Source: Kocuria varians | GTDB lineage: Bacteria; Actinomycetota; Actinomycetes; Actinomycetales; Micrococcaceae | DNA: 64,000 bases | Assembly (NCBI RefSeq): GCF_006539885.1 | Contig: NZ_BJNW01000002.1 | Coordinates: 148,414 to 212,413, forward strand | Reading direction: 5' to 3' | In this document: positions 51,953-61,143 of the stretch, piece after piece | How positions within the stretch are numbered: the stretch's first letter is position 1 | Layout of the letters: every line of letters starts with the position of its first letter | The notes under the pieces: generated by a model | Seen by the model: the letters and a program-made list of their open reading frames with translations, nothing else | Databases searched by the model: none | Told to the model about the DNA's origin: nothing | Program-made: the position numbers and the translations under genes

Positions 51953-53194
51953 CTACCGCCCGTAGAGCTGGGCGGCCTCGTCCCGCTTGGCGCGCACCGC
52001 CTCGGCGAAGCCCCGCGGCGCCGCCAGCTCCTCCAGCCCCACGGTCTCCGCGTCCGGCCCGCCGTGCACCACCGCCCAGTCCGAGCCGGCGTCCGCGACG
52101 GAGCGGTGCTTGACGTCGTAGTACCCCGGCTTTCCGCTCAGGGCCACGCCCCGGGCCCCGTGCAGCGCACCCACCAGGTGGTGGTGGAAGCGCGTGGTCA
52201 GCCAGACCTGGTGCGGGCCGAACGCGAACTCCCCGTCCCAGGCCGCCTGGAACGGTATGAACCCGTCCGGGGCCACGAGGTCGCGCAGCCGGTCGTAGCC
52301 CAGGTGGTCGTCCCCCGGGATGGCCTCGAGGTAGCGCACGGACTCCCGGGGCAGGTCCCACCTCTTCAGCTGGGTCTCGGTGAAGGCCACCATCCGGTCG
52401 AAGGAGCCCTCGGCGAGGGTGTCCGACTGCACGCACACCACTACTTCGCTCGGCGCGCTCGAGGCCCCCGCCCCCGTGCCCGCCCTGCCGCCCCGCTGGC
52501 CGGCGAGAAGACCGAGGGCGCGCGCGTGCCGAGGGTCCTCCGCGAGGAGGAAGGCGTCGTCGTACCCGAGGGGGACCCCGGCGGCGTCGGCGCTCGGGCG
52601 GTCCCGGACGCTCAGGTGGTCCAGGTCCGTGAGGGGGTCCCCGGCAAAGGGCATCAGGCCCTGGCCGGTGGCGACAAGCCGGGCGCCGGTGATCTCGCGC
52701 ACCGCCCGCATCGCCTCCACGATCCGGAGGTTCTCGACCCAGTCCCGGTGCAGCAGCCCGCCGCCCAGCAGGTGCACGGTGCCGGCCTCGCGCAGGGCGA
52801 GCAGACCGGCGTCGTACTTCGGGGAGCCGAGGTCCCCGAGCAGGCTGTGCCACGAGCGGTCCAGGCCGTGGTCCATCTCGTGCATCGTGCGGAAGAGGGT
52901 GTTGACCACGTGCAGCCGCGGGTGGAGGCCGCGCAGCAGGGCGGTGACGGTGCCCGGCTCGCGGACGTCCAGCCACACGTCCGTGGTGGGGGCGACCTTC
53001 GCGAGGTGGTTGACCCACGTGGCGGCGATCAGCTCGTCCCCGAAGTTGGGGTACCCCGCCCAGGAGACCAGGTAGACGGGCGGTGTCCGCGCGGGCGGGA
53101 TTCTGCGGTGGTCCTTCAGGAGCGTTCGCATGGTCGCACAGTACCCGTCGGGAGGGCGGCCCCCGGTGACGACGACGTCTCGATGACGTTTCAT
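51953..53194 (-). CDS. Polysaccharide pyruvyl transferase-family protein
   Basis: Protein of 413 residues. YLVSWAGYPNFGDELIAATW is the typical N-terminal strand-loop of the PS_pyruv_trans family, VHLLGGGLLHRDWVENL the glycine-rich loop, and VWLTTRFHHHLVGALHGARG the C-terminal His/Gly motif. Members add pyruvate ketals to wall polysaccharides, the very ligands that SLH domains recognise; the SLH protease ends next door, which may be functional (inference). ATG 53194 is taken for its GTGGAGG; ATG 53131 gives a shorter form that starts right at homology. Confidence 0.8.
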   Translation of the reverse strand: MKRHRDVVVTGGRPPDGYCATMRTLLKDHRRIPPARTPPVYLVSWAGYPNFGDELIAATWVNHLAKVAPTTDVWLDVREPGTVTALLRGLHPRLHVVNTLFRTMHEMDHGLDRSWHSLLGDLGSPKYDAGLLALREAGTVHLLGGGLLHRDWVENLRIVEAMRAVREITGARLVATGQGLMPFAGDPLTDLDHLSVRDRPSADAAGVPLGYDDAFLLAEDPRHARALGLLAGQRGGRAGTGAGASSAPSEVVVCVQSDTLAEGSFDRMVAFTETQLKRWDLPRESVRYLEAIPGDDHLGYDRLRDLVAPDGFIPFQAAWDGEFAFGPHQVWLTTRFHHHLVGALHGARGVALSGKPGYYDVKHRSVADAGSDWAVVHGGPDAETVGLEELAAPRGFAEAVRAKRDEAAQLYGR

Positions 53195-53346
53195 GGGCGC
53201 CTCCACCCCGTACGGGACGGCTGGACCGTTGCCGCCCCACGACCCAGCGGATGCCTCCCCACCCGGGGAACCCCGCGCGACCCCCGATGCGCAGACAGGC
53301 GGCGTCGCCAGGGCGGCGTGAACGCCGTCGGCCCCGCCCCGCCGGG

Positions 53347-53360
53347 TAATCTTTGCTCAC
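53347..53360 (+). promoter_or_regulatory. Leaderless promoter of permease 2
   Basis: TAATCT (-10) ends eight bases before the ATG at 53361, so transcription should begin at the start codon; no ribosome binding site is present. Confidence 0.6.
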
Positions 53361-54851
53361 ATGACCCTGCCCCAGACTCCCCGTGACGACTCCCCCGCCC
53401 GAGGCTCGTCCAGCGTGACCCAGGGCGGCAACCGCGAGCACACACCGCACGTGCCCCCGGAGCCGGCGCAGGGCAACTACCTCAAGCCGCGCCACCTGGT
53501 GATGATGGCGCTCGGTTCCGCGATCGGCACCGGGCTGTTCGTGGGCACCGGCGCGGCCATCAAGACCGCCGGTCCCGCGGTGCTGATCTCCTACCTGGTG
53601 GCCTGCACGCTGCTGGTGCTCGTGATGCGGGCGCTGGGCGAGATGGCCGCAGCGGACCCGTCCTCCGGTGCGTTCTCCACGTACGCGGGCAAGGCGCTGG
53701 GTCCCACGGTCGGGCGGGCCCTCGGATGGCTGTGGTGGGCGCAGATCGTGGTGGTCGTGGCCGCGGAAGCCACCGCCGCCGCCCAGCTGGTGACGGAGCT
53801 GTGGCCGGGCCTGCCGCAGTGGGCGTGGGCGCTGATCTTCATGGTCGGGTTCACCGTGGTCAACCTGGTGCGCGTGGGCGCCCTGGGCGAGGCCGAGTTC
53901 TGGTTCGCGCTGCTCAAGGTCGCCGCCGTCGTGGCGTTCCTGGTGGTGGGCATCCTCTTCCTGCTGGACGTGCTGCCGTCCCCCACCCCGGGGCTATCCA
54001 ACCTCACGGAGCACGGCGGGTTCATGCCCAACGGGCTCACCGGCGTGGCCTCGGCCCTGCTCGTGGTGGTCTTCGCGTTCGGCGGCACCGAGCTGGTCAC
54101 GATCGCCGCCGCGGAGACGGAGGACCCGCAGACCAACGTGGCCCGCGCCATCCGCACCATCCTGATCCGCATCCTCGTGTTCTACGTGGGCTCGGTGACC
54201 GTGATGGTCCTGGTGCTGCCGTGGAACAACGAGGGCCTCTCCGCGAGCCCGTTCGTCGCTGTGCTCACGGAGGCCGGGATCCCCGGTGCGGACGTGCTGA
54301 TGACCGTGGTGATCATCCTGGCCCTGCTCTCCGCGCTGAACGCCAACATCTACGGCAGCTCGCGCATGCTCTTCTCCCTGGCCCGCCGCGGCTCCGCGCC
54401 CCGCTTCCTGGGCGACACGACCGGTCGCGGCGTCCCCCGCGCGGCCGTGGTGGCGTCCGTGGCGTTCGGGTTCGTGGCCGTGGTGCTCAACTACCTGTGG
54501 CCGGAGACCGTGCTCAACGTGATGCTCAACGTCGTCGGCTCCACGTGCCTGGTGGTGTGGGGCGTCGCCCTCGTCTCGCAGATCATCCTGCGGCGCCGCG
54601 CGGACCGCGCGGGCGAGCCCTCACCCCTGAAGATGTGGGCGTTCCCGTGGCTGTCCTACTTCGCGCTGGCGCTGCTCGCGGCCATCGTGGTGCTGGGGCT
54701 GCTGGACCCCTCCGTGCGCATCCAGTTCATCGCCACGTTCGTGCTGGTCTGCCTGATCGCCCTGGCGTGCAAGCTGCTCATCCGGGGCGACGACGCCGCG
54801 GCGACCCGGAGCGCAACGCCCGCCGAGGACGACGCCGCACCCCGGCTCTAG
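53361..54851 (+). CDS. Amino-acid permease (APC family)
   Basis: Membrane protein of 496 residues with about 12 helices. LKPRHLVMMALGSAIGTGLF, VLISYLVACTLLVLVMRALGEM and IAAAETEDPQTNVARAIRTI are APC amino-acid transporter motifs. The C-terminal tail contains two 12-mer-derived Asp-Asp-Ala-Ala segments. Apparently leaderless. It converges on alanine dehydrogenase with seven bases between the stops; alanine, glycine or serine uptake is a fair guess but not shown by sequence. Confidence 0.9.
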   Translation: MTLPQTPRDDSPARGSSSVTQGGNREHTPHVPPEPAQGNYLKPRHLVMMALGSAIGTGLFVGTGAAIKTAGPAVLISYLVACTLLVLVMRALGEMAAADPSSGAFSTYAGKALGPTVGRALGWLWWAQIVVVVAAEATAAAQLVTELWPGLPQWAWALIFMVGFTVVNLVRVGALGEAEFWFALLKVAAVVAFLVVGILFLLDVLPSPTPGLSNLTEHGGFMPNGLTGVASALLVVVFAFGGTELVTIAAAETEDPQTNVARAIRTILIRILVFYVGSVTVMVLVLPWNNEGLSASPFVAVLTEAGIPGADVLMTVVIILALLSALNANIYGSSRMLFSLARRGSAPRFLGDTTGRGVPRAAVVASVAFGFVAVVLNYLWPETVLNVMLNVVGSTCLVVWGVALVSQIILRRRADRAGEPSPLKMWAFPWLSYFALALLAAIVVLGLLDPSVRIQFIATFVLVCLIALACKLLIRGDDAAATRSATPAEDDAAPRL

Positions 54852-54858
54852 CGGAGCC

Positions 54859-55947
54859 TCACCCGGCGGCGGGCAGGTCCGGGAACGCCGCGGCGACGCC
54901 CGGTGAGCACAGGGCCCCCTGCCGCGTGGAGAGCCCGGCGGCCAGGCCGGCATCGGCGGCCAGTGCGGCGTCCACCCCTCCTGCCAGCGCCATGACGTAC
55001 GGCGTGGTCGCGTGGGTGAGCGCCTGGGTGGCGGTCACCGGGACCGCGCCCGGCAGGTTGGCCACGCAGTAGTGACGGATGCCGTCCACAACATACACGG
55101 GGTCGTGGTACGTGGTGGGGTGCGTGGTCTCGAAGCACCCGCCCTGGTCCACGGCCACGTCCACCAGGAGCGCGTGGGGCTTCAGGAGGGCGAGGTGCTC
55201 GCGCCGCACGAGCTTCGGGGCGGCGGCACCCGGGATGAGCACGGAACCCACGACCACGTCCGCGCGCGGCAGCTCCTCCTCGATCCGGTGGGCGTCGCTC
55301 ATGAGCACGCGCGCGTTGGGGAAGAGGGTGTCGAGCTGGCGCAGCCGGTCCCCGTTGGCCTCCAGGACGGTGACGTCCGCCCCGGCACCCACGGCGGCGC
55401 GGGCCGCGTGCTCCCCCACCGTGCCGCCGCCGATCACGAGGGCCGTGGCGGGCACCACGCCCGGCACGCGGCCCAGCAGGATGCCGGGCCCGTCCGCGTG
55501 GAACTGCAGGTGGTGTGCGGCGTTCGCAATGGCCAGACGCCCCGCGATCTCGGACATGGGCCGCAGCAGCGGCAGCGTGCGGCCCACGCGCACCGTCTCG
55601 TACGCGATGCCGGTGATGCCGCTGTCCAGCATCGCCTCGGTGAGCGGCCTGCTCGCGGCCAGGTGCAGGTACGTGAACAGCGTGAGGTCCGGGCGGAGGA
55701 AACCGTACTCGGGACCCACCGGCTCCTTGACCTTGACCAGGAGATCGGCCCGGGCCCAGGCGTCCTCCTGAGTGGTGAGCTGTGCCCCGGCGGCGGCGTA
55801 GTCGTCGTCGGAGAAGCCGGCGCCGAGACCGGCACCCTCCTCCACGAACACCTCGTGGCCCTGGGCCGTGAGGGAGGTGACCATGGTGGGGGTGAGGCCC
55901 ACGCGGGCCTCCTCGGGCTTGATCTCGCGGGGTACGGAGATTCTCAT
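54859..55947 (-). CDS. ald: Alanine dehydrogenase
   Basis: NAD-dependent enzyme of 362 residues converting L-alanine to pyruvate and ammonia. N-terminal [20 protein letters not shown], substrate lysine in [13 protein letters not shown] (residue about 73), histidine in [10 protein letters not shown], and NAD motif [22 protein letters not shown] 55947 with AAGGAG. Single gene; probably paired with the neighbouring permease in amino-acid use. Confidence 0.95.
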   Translation of the reverse strand: MRISVPREIKPEEARVGLTPTMVTSLTAQGHEVFVEEGAGLGAGFSDDDYAAAGAQLTTQEDAWARADLLVKVKEPVGPEYGFLRPDLTLFTYLHLAASRPLTEAMLDSGITGIAYETVRVGRTLPLLRPMSEIAGRLAIANAAHHLQFHADGPGILLGRVPGVVPATALVIGGGTVGEHAARAAVGAGADVTVLEANGDRLRQLDTLFPNARVLMSDAHRIEEELPRADVVVGSVLIPGAAAPKLVRREHLALLKPHALLVDVAVDQGGCFETTHPTTYHDPVYVVDGIRHYCVANLPGAVPVTATQALTHATTPYVMALAGGVDAALAADAGLAAGLSTRQGALCSPGVAAAFPDLPAAG

Positions 55948-56076
55948 GGCTGCGCGCTCCTTCGTGGGGCGCGCGTACCCGAGAGGATGTGCTCGGGCTC
56001 GGCGGTGAGCCCCGTGGGGTGTCCCCCATTGTGTCCCGCATCACCGTGCGCCGCCAGGGAGCCCCGGAACATGACC

Positions 56077-56109
56077 GGAGCGCCCGCCCCCAGCGGGGAC
56101 GGGCGCTCC
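56077..56109 (-). terminator. Hairpin terminator after the DUF3151 gene
   Basis: GGAGCGCCCGCCCC pairs with GGGGACGGGCGCTCC, one bulged A. Located 21 bases past the DUF3151 stop on the minus strand. Confidence 0.75.
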
Positions 56110-56129
56110 GAGTGCGCTCACTGCCGGTC

Positions 56130-56552
56130 TCAGCGCGCCTGGATCTGCGCTGCGGCCTCCGGGTCTGAATCGTTGAGGAACTTGTCGATGCGGGCGGCCT
56201 CGTCCGTCTCACCGATCTGCGCGGCGGCCTGGCCGAGCGCGGCGAGCGCCCGCAGGAATCCGCGGTTGGGCTCGTGGGAGTACGGCACGGCGCCGTGGCC
56301 CTTCCAGCCGTGGCCGCGCAGGGAGTCCAGGCCGCGGTGGTAGCCCACGCGGGCGTACGCGTAGCCCTCCAGGGTGCGGCCGTCCGCGAGCGCCTCCTCC
56401 GCGAGAATCGCCCACGGCAGCTGCTCCTTGGGGAACGCGGCGGCGAGGTCCTCGGCCTCGTCACCCGCCTCGAAGCGGGACACGAGTTCCGGGTTCTCCT
56501 CCAGGTAGGTGGGGGCGGGTTCGTCCAGCAGGTTCTTGCCGAGCAGTGCCAC
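56130..56552 (-). CDS. DUF3151 family protein
   Basis: Protein of 140 residues. LGKNLLDEPAPTYLEENPEL is the family's N-terminus, and GYHRGLDSLRGHGWKGHGAVPYS its conserved centre. Actinobacteria-specific, cytoplasmic, no known function; usually near fba and purA (from memory), and both occur in this window but separated. GTG start with GGAGAGGAACC upstream. Confidence 0.92.
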   Translation of the reverse strand: MALLGKNLLDEPAPTYLEENPELVSRFEAGDEAEDLAAAFPKEQLPWAILAEEALADGRTLEGYAYARVGYHRGLDSLRGHGWKGHGAVPYSHEPNRGFLRALAALGQAAAQIGETDEAARIDKFLNDSDPEAAAQIQAR

Positions 56553-56642
56553 GGTGGTTCCTCTCCACGGTCGTCACGGGATTTGCCACCACTCTACGCA
56601 GGGCCACGACGACGCCGCAGGGCGGGTCCTGCGAGCGGCAGG

Positions 56643-58277
56643 CTACTTCCCGATCATGATGCCCACGCCGGGCCCCAGCGGCAGGTCCAGGAAGTAGAAG
56701 ACCATCAGGATGATCACCCACACCACCCAGAAGGGAACGACGAACGGGATCATCCGGGCCATGACCGTGCCCAGGCCCGCGGAGGGTTCGTACTTCCGGA
56801 GCATGGTCAGCAGTACCACCATGTAGGGGTTCAGCGGGGTCATCACCTGGGTCGCGGAGTCGCCCACGCGGAACGCCGCCTGGATGAAGGCGGGTTCGAA
56901 GCCCAGGATTCCGAACATGGGCACGAACACCGCGGCCATGAGCGTCCACATGGAGGAGCCGGAGATGATGAACAGGTTCAGCAGGGAGCACAGGATGATG
57001 AACCCGATGACCACCGGGAACCCGGTCACTCCCGCGTGCTCCAGCCCGCTGGCACCCGTGACGGCGATCCACGAGCCGATCCCGGACCAGTTGAACAGCG
57101 CGATGAACTGGCCCAGGACGAACGCGAGCACCAGGAACGAGATCATGTCCCGCAGCGCGGCACCCATCATCACGGGAACGTCCTTGTAGCCCCGCACGGT
57201 TCCGGCCACGCGGCCGTAGACGTAGCCGCTCACGGAGAAGAACACGAAGATGATGAACACGATCGAGGACAGCAGCGGGGACTTGGGCAGGAAGTGACCG
57301 GCCTCGTTGCGCCACGGCGAGTGGGGCAGCAGGGCGAAGACGACCATGGCCACGCCGATCAGCACGAATGCCGTGCACGCCCACAGCAGGGCCTTGCGCT
57401 CCCGCGGGGACAACGACGCCGCCACGTCCGGTTCCCGGGACTCGGCCACGGTTTGCTCGTCACCAATGATCCGGATGGCCCGGGTGTCCGTCATGAGCTG
57501 GTCGGTCTCCGGGTTCACCTCCTCCGTGGAGACCCCGGCCCGCTGGATCCGCGGTTCCACGACCCTGTCGATGACCCAGCCCGCCACGAGGGAGAGCACC
57601 ACGGCCGCCACGATGTTGAACCAGTAGTTCGACAGCGGGTTGACCTCGGTCGCGTTCGCCGCGAGCGCGGGAACGGTGGGGATCACGGCGTTGGTGATGC
57701 CCGCAAACAGGGCGTCGAGGGACGTGGGGAAGATGTTGGTCGAGTACCCGGCGCCGGCCGCCGCGAAGCCTCCGAGCAGACCGGCCACGGGGTGCCGCCC
57801 GGCGGCCTTGAACGCGAGCGCGGCCAGGGGCGGGATCACCACGAACGCGGAGTCCGCCATGATCGAGCCCACCACGCCCACGAACCCCACGGTGTAGGGC
57901 AGCAGCCACCGCGGGGCGCTTCCGATCGTGAAGCGGATGGCCGCGGCCAGGAACCCGGACTTCTCCGCGATCCCGATGGCCAGCAGGATGGTCGCCACGG
58001 TCACGAGGGGTGGGAAGCCGATGTAGTTCTCCCCCAGCGTGGTGGTGAACCACGCGATGCCCTCGCCCGTGAACAGCCCCTTCACGGCCACCGGGTCCTC
58101 CTTGCCGGGGACCTGCACGACCACGTGCGCCCAGGCCATGGCGGTGGAGACCACGGCGGTGAGCAGGAAGAGGAGGGTGAACAGCGCGAAGGGCTCGGGC
58201 AGCTTGTTGCCCACCCGCTCGATGCTCGTGAGGAGGCGGTCTCCCAGGCTGCGCCTGGCGTTGGCGGTGGCGTTCAT
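56643..58277 (-). CDS. AbgT-family transporter (p-aminobenzoyl-glutamate type)
   Basis: Membrane protein of 544 residues with 11-13 helices. NKLPEPFALFTLLFLLTAVV, VGFVGVVGSIMADSAFVVIP, AAGAGYSTNIFPTSLDALFA and IISGSSMWTLMAAVFVPMFG are AbgT signatures, as is the late GDSATQVMTPLNPYMVV. The family imports p-aminobenzoyl-glutamate or exports antifolates. The M20 amidohydrolase 35 bases upstream completes an AbgT/AbgB-like pair, favouring import and cleavage. ATG 58277. Confidence 0.93.
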   Translation of the reverse strand: MNATANARRSLGDRLLTSIERVGNKLPEPFALFTLLFLLTAVVSTAMAWAHVVVQVPGKEDPVAVKGLFTGEGIAWFTTTLGENYIGFPPLVTVATILLAIGIAEKSGFLAAAIRFTIGSAPRWLLPYTVGFVGVVGSIMADSAFVVIPPLAALAFKAAGRHPVAGLLGGFAAAGAGYSTNIFPTSLDALFAGITNAVIPTVPALAANATEVNPLSNYWFNIVAAVVLSLVAGWVIDRVVEPRIQRAGVSTEEVNPETDQLMTDTRAIRIIGDEQTVAESREPDVAASLSPRERKALLWACTAFVLIGVAMVVFALLPHSPWRNEAGHFLPKSPLLSSIVFIIFVFFSVSGYVYGRVAGTVRGYKDVPVMMGAALRDMISFLVLAFVLGQFIALFNWSGIGSWIAVTGASGLEHAGVTGFPVVIGFIILCSLLNLFIISGSSMWTLMAAVFVPMFGILGFEPAFIQAAFRVGDSATQVMTPLNPYMVVLLTMLRKYEPSAGLGTVMARMIPFVVPFWVVWVIILMVFYFLDLPLGPGVGIMIGK

Positions 58278-58312
58278 GCGGGCTCCGTGGTGGTCGGGGG
58301 CTGAGGGCGGGG

Positions 58313-59845
58313 TCAGGCGAAGTAGTCGGGCACGGAGATGCCGCCGCCGTTGGCGCGGAAGTCCTCGGCGACGTCGTGCGCGAGGTCGTCGTCCGTGAGG
58401 TAGTCCAGGGCCACCGCCGCGAGGCCGTACGCGCCGTCGAGGCCCGCCTTCTCCGCCGCGGGGGTGGCCGCCGCGGCCGCGAACTCGCGGGAGTGCAGCC
58501 CGGTGTCCTCGTCCGCGAGGCCGATGAGCGGGTGGATCCCGGGGACCCGGTAGCTGACGTTGCCGAAGTCCGTGGACGCGGCCAGCACCTCGGACACGGT
58601 TCCGGCGGGGTACGGCTCCCGGTCACGACGCCGCTGGGCCAGCACCCAGCGGTCGGACAGCGGTCCATTGCCCAGGACGGGCAGGGTGGCGGGAGAGGTG
58701 TCCCACGCGACCGTCACGCCCACACCGGCCATCAGTGCGGCTCCCTCCATCACCTCGGTGACGCGCGTGGACAGCGTCCCCAGGGTCTCCGGACGCTGCG
58801 AGCGCACGTAGAGCCGCAGCGTGGCCTCCTCCGTGATGATGTTCGGCCGCTCACCACCCTCCGGTAGCACCGCGTGGATGCGGTCCGTGGGAGGGGTCTG
58901 CTGCCGCAGCAGGCCGAGCCCCTGGTAGGCGAGCACGGCGGCGTCGAGCGCGTTGCGGCCCAGGAACGGGTGCGACGACGCGTGGGAGGCACGGCCGTGG
59001 AAGCGCACCTCGCACTGGCGGCGCCCGAGCCAGACCTGGTCCACGAGGTCCACGGGGTAGGAGTGGACCATCGCGGCGGCGTCGACGCCCTCGAGCGCAC
59101 CGGCCCGGGCCATGATCTCCTTGCCGCCCTCACCCTCCTCCGCGGGGGTCCCCAGGTAGACCACGCGGCCGGAGAACGCCCGCGGGTCCTCGCGCAGCAG
59201 TTCCACGAGCGCCACGAACGCGCCCAGCCCGGTCACGGCGATCACGTTGTGCCCGCAGCCGTGGCCGATGCCCGGAAGCGCGTCGTACTCGGACATCACC
59301 GCGATCGTGCGGTGCCGGCCGGGATCGAAGTCCTCGGACTCGAGCTCCGCGCGCACGGCGGTGTCCAGACCGTGAACGGGGCTCTGCGCGGCGATGTCGT
59401 GCGCGGCCAGGTACTCCACGATCCACGCGGCGGCCCGGTGCTCCTGGAACGCGGTCTCGGGGTTCTCGTGCAGCAGGTGCAGGACACGCGTCAGCCCCTG
59501 GGCCTGGGCGTCCACGAGGGACTCCAGCCGCTCGTGCAGCTCCTGTGCCGCACCCCGGTGGTCCGCGAGGTGGTGGGCGAGCTCGCCCTTGCGGCCCTCG
59601 GTGTCCCGCCGCAGCTGGTCCAGGTACGCGTGGGACGGCTCGGGGGCCGCGTCCCGCGGCGCCCCGTCTCCACGCGCCCCGTCGTGCGGCGCCCGGTCCG
59701 CCGCCGCCCGATCCCCCGGAGCAGGATCCTGCGAGGCGCGGTCTCGCGGCACCCGGTCCCCCGACGCCCGGCCCTGCGGGGCTCGGTCTCGCGGCGGCGT
59801 CGTCGTTCGCTCGGGCGGTGTGCCCTGCGGCTGCTCGGATGCCAT
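58313..59845 (-). CDS. M20 amidohydrolase (AbgB-like)
   Basis: Metal-dependent amidohydrolase of 510 residues. ALPGIGHGCGHNVIAVTG carries metal ligands, PAEEGEGGKEIMARAGALEG the catalytic glutamate, and RFHGRASHASSHPFLGRNAL the dimer/lid motif, matching aminobenzoyl-glutamate hydrolases. The first 75 residues are a low-complexity Arg/Asp/Pro/Ala extension built from short DR-A-P repeats, not usual in the family. TAGTGT lies six bases before the ATG, so it seems leaderless and the extension real. ATG at the family's normal start is absent. Confidence 0.9.
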   Translation of the reverse strand: MASEQPQGTPPERTTTPPRDRAPQGRASGDRVPRDRASQDPAPGDRAAADRAPHDGARGDGAPRDAAPEPSHAYLDQLRRDTEGRKGELAHHLADHRGAAQELHERLESLVDAQAQGLTRVLHLLHENPETAFQEHRAAAWIVEYLAAHDIAAQSPVHGLDTAVRAELESEDFDPGRHRTIAVMSEYDALPGIGHGCGHNVIAVTGLGAFVALVELLREDPRAFSGRVVYLGTPAEEGEGGKEIMARAGALEGVDAAAMVHSYPVDLVDQVWLGRRQCEVRFHGRASHASSHPFLGRNALDAAVLAYQGLGLLRQQTPPTDRIHAVLPEGGERPNIITEEATLRLYVRSQRPETLGTLSTRVTEVMEGAALMAGVGVTVAWDTSPATLPVLGNGPLSDRWVLAQRRRDREPYPAGTVSEVLAASTDFGNVSYRVPGIHPLIGLADEDTGLHSREFAAAAATPAAEKAGLDGAYGLAAVALDYLTDDDLAHDVAEDFRANGGGISVPDYFA

Positions 59846-59878
59846 GCCAGGACACTAGCACGTGACCCGGAACACAGC

Positions 59879-59908
59879 GGTGCCCCGCACGCGGACGTGC
59901 GGGGCACC
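59879..59908 (-). terminator. Hairpin terminator after fba
   Basis: GGTGCCCCGCAC (59879-59890) pairs perfectly with GTGCGGGGCACC (59897-59908), 20 bases past the fba stop. Confidence 0.8.
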
Positions 59909-59927
59909 GGGTCGCCGGAGGGCGGGA

Positions 59928-60950
59928 CTACTTGAGGGAGGTACCCGCGGAACCGAGGTTCTGGCAGGCTTCGACCACGCGCGCAGCCATGCCGGCCTCC
60001 GCCTCGGCGCCCCACACGCGGGGGTCGTACTTCTTCTTGTCGCCGACCCCGCCGTCGACCTTGAGGACGCCGTCGTAGTTGCTGAACATGAACCCGGCCA
60101 CGGGGCGCGTGAACGCGTACTGGGTGTCCGTGTCCACGTTCATCTTGACCACGCCGTAGGACACCGCGTCCGCGATCTCCTGCGCGGTGGAGCCGGAGCC
60201 GCCGTGGAACACGAGGTCGAAGGGGCGGTCCTTGCCGATCTTCTGGCCGACCTCGTCCTGGATCTCCTTGAGCAGCTCCGGTCGCAGGCGCACGTTGCCC
60301 GGCTTGTACACGCCGTGCACGTTGCCGAAGGTCAGCGCGGTGAGGTAGCGGCCCTTCTCACCGGTGCCGAGCGCCTCGATGGTCTTCATGGCGTCCGCCA
60401 CGGTGGTGTAGAGGGAGTCGTTGATCTCGCCGACCACGCCGTCCTCCTCACCGCCGACGGCGCCGATCTCCACCTCCAGGATGATGTGCGCCTTGTTGGT
60501 GCGCTCCAGCAGCTCTTGGGCGATCTTGAGGTTCTCGTCCAGGGGGATCGCGGATCCGTCCCACATGTGCGACTGGAAGATGGGGTCCTCGCCGCGGGCC
60601 ACGGCCTTCTCGGACTCGGCGAGCAACGGCAGCACGAAGCCCTCGAGCTTGTCCTTCGGGCAGTGGTCCGTGTGCAGGGCGATGTTGACGTCGTAGTTCT
60701 TCGCCACTTCGCGCGCGAACGCGGCCATGGCCAGCGAACCGGTGACCATGTCCTTCACGGAGGCACCGGACCAGTAGGCCGCACCGCCGGTGGAGACCTG
60801 GACGATGCCGTCCGAACCAGCCTCGGCGAAACCGCGGATTGCGGCGTTCAGCGTCTGCGAGGAGGTCACGTTGATGGCCGGGTACGCGAAGCCCTTCTCC
60901 TTGGCCCGGTCGATCATCTCGGAGTAAACGTCAGGGGTTGCGATGGGCAT
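59928..60950 (-). CDS. fbaA: Class II fructose-bisphosphate aldolase
   Basis: Zinc aldolase of 340 residues for glycolysis/gluconeogenesis. ALHTDHCPKDKLEGFVLP carries catalytic Asp and zinc His, ILEVEIGAVGGEEDGV and NVHGVYKPGNVRL further ligands, FHGGSGSTAQEI the phosphate loop, and MNVDTDTQYAFTRPV the C-terminal motif. ATG 60950 with AAGGAG. Monocistronic with its own terminator. Confidence 0.97.
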   Translation of the reverse strand: MPIATPDVYSEMIDRAKEKGFAYPAINVTSSQTLNAAIRGFAEAGSDGIVQVSTGGAAYWSGASVKDMVTGSLAMAAFAREVAKNYDVNIALHTDHCPKDKLEGFVLPLLAESEKAVARGEDPIFQSHMWDGSAIPLDENLKIAQELLERTNKAHIILEVEIGAVGGEEDGVVGEINDSLYTTVADAMKTIEALGTGEKGRYLTALTFGNVHGVYKPGNVRLRPELLKEIQDEVGQKIGKDRPFDLVFHGGSGSTAQEIADAVSYGVVKMNVDTDTQYAFTRPVAGFMFSNYDGVLKVDGGVGDKKKYDPRVWGAEAEAGMAARVVEACQNLGSAGTSLK

Positions 60951-61143
60951 GGAGTGCTCCTTCTACTCGGTTACCGGTGCACGGCTGGACCGTGGCCTGA
61001 GGCCTGCCCCCCCCAGTCTAGTCCGCCGGGGCCCTCACGGACCGGGGCGGCACCCGGAAATTCGGGGATTTCCGGGATTCCCGGCAGCCTCCCCGGCAGC
61101 CCGACGGGCCCGGACGGCGACGCCGCGGCGTCGCCGTCCGGCC

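Noticed and set aside
50292..53495. An open frame of over 1000 codons antisense to the protease
   Set aside because: His/Arg/Val-rich low complexity and covers two real genes in the wrong frame.
54859..56130. Glycine or other riboswitch upstream of ald
   Set aside because: The 180-base upstream region shows only the DUF3151 terminator hairpin and no riboswitch landmarks.
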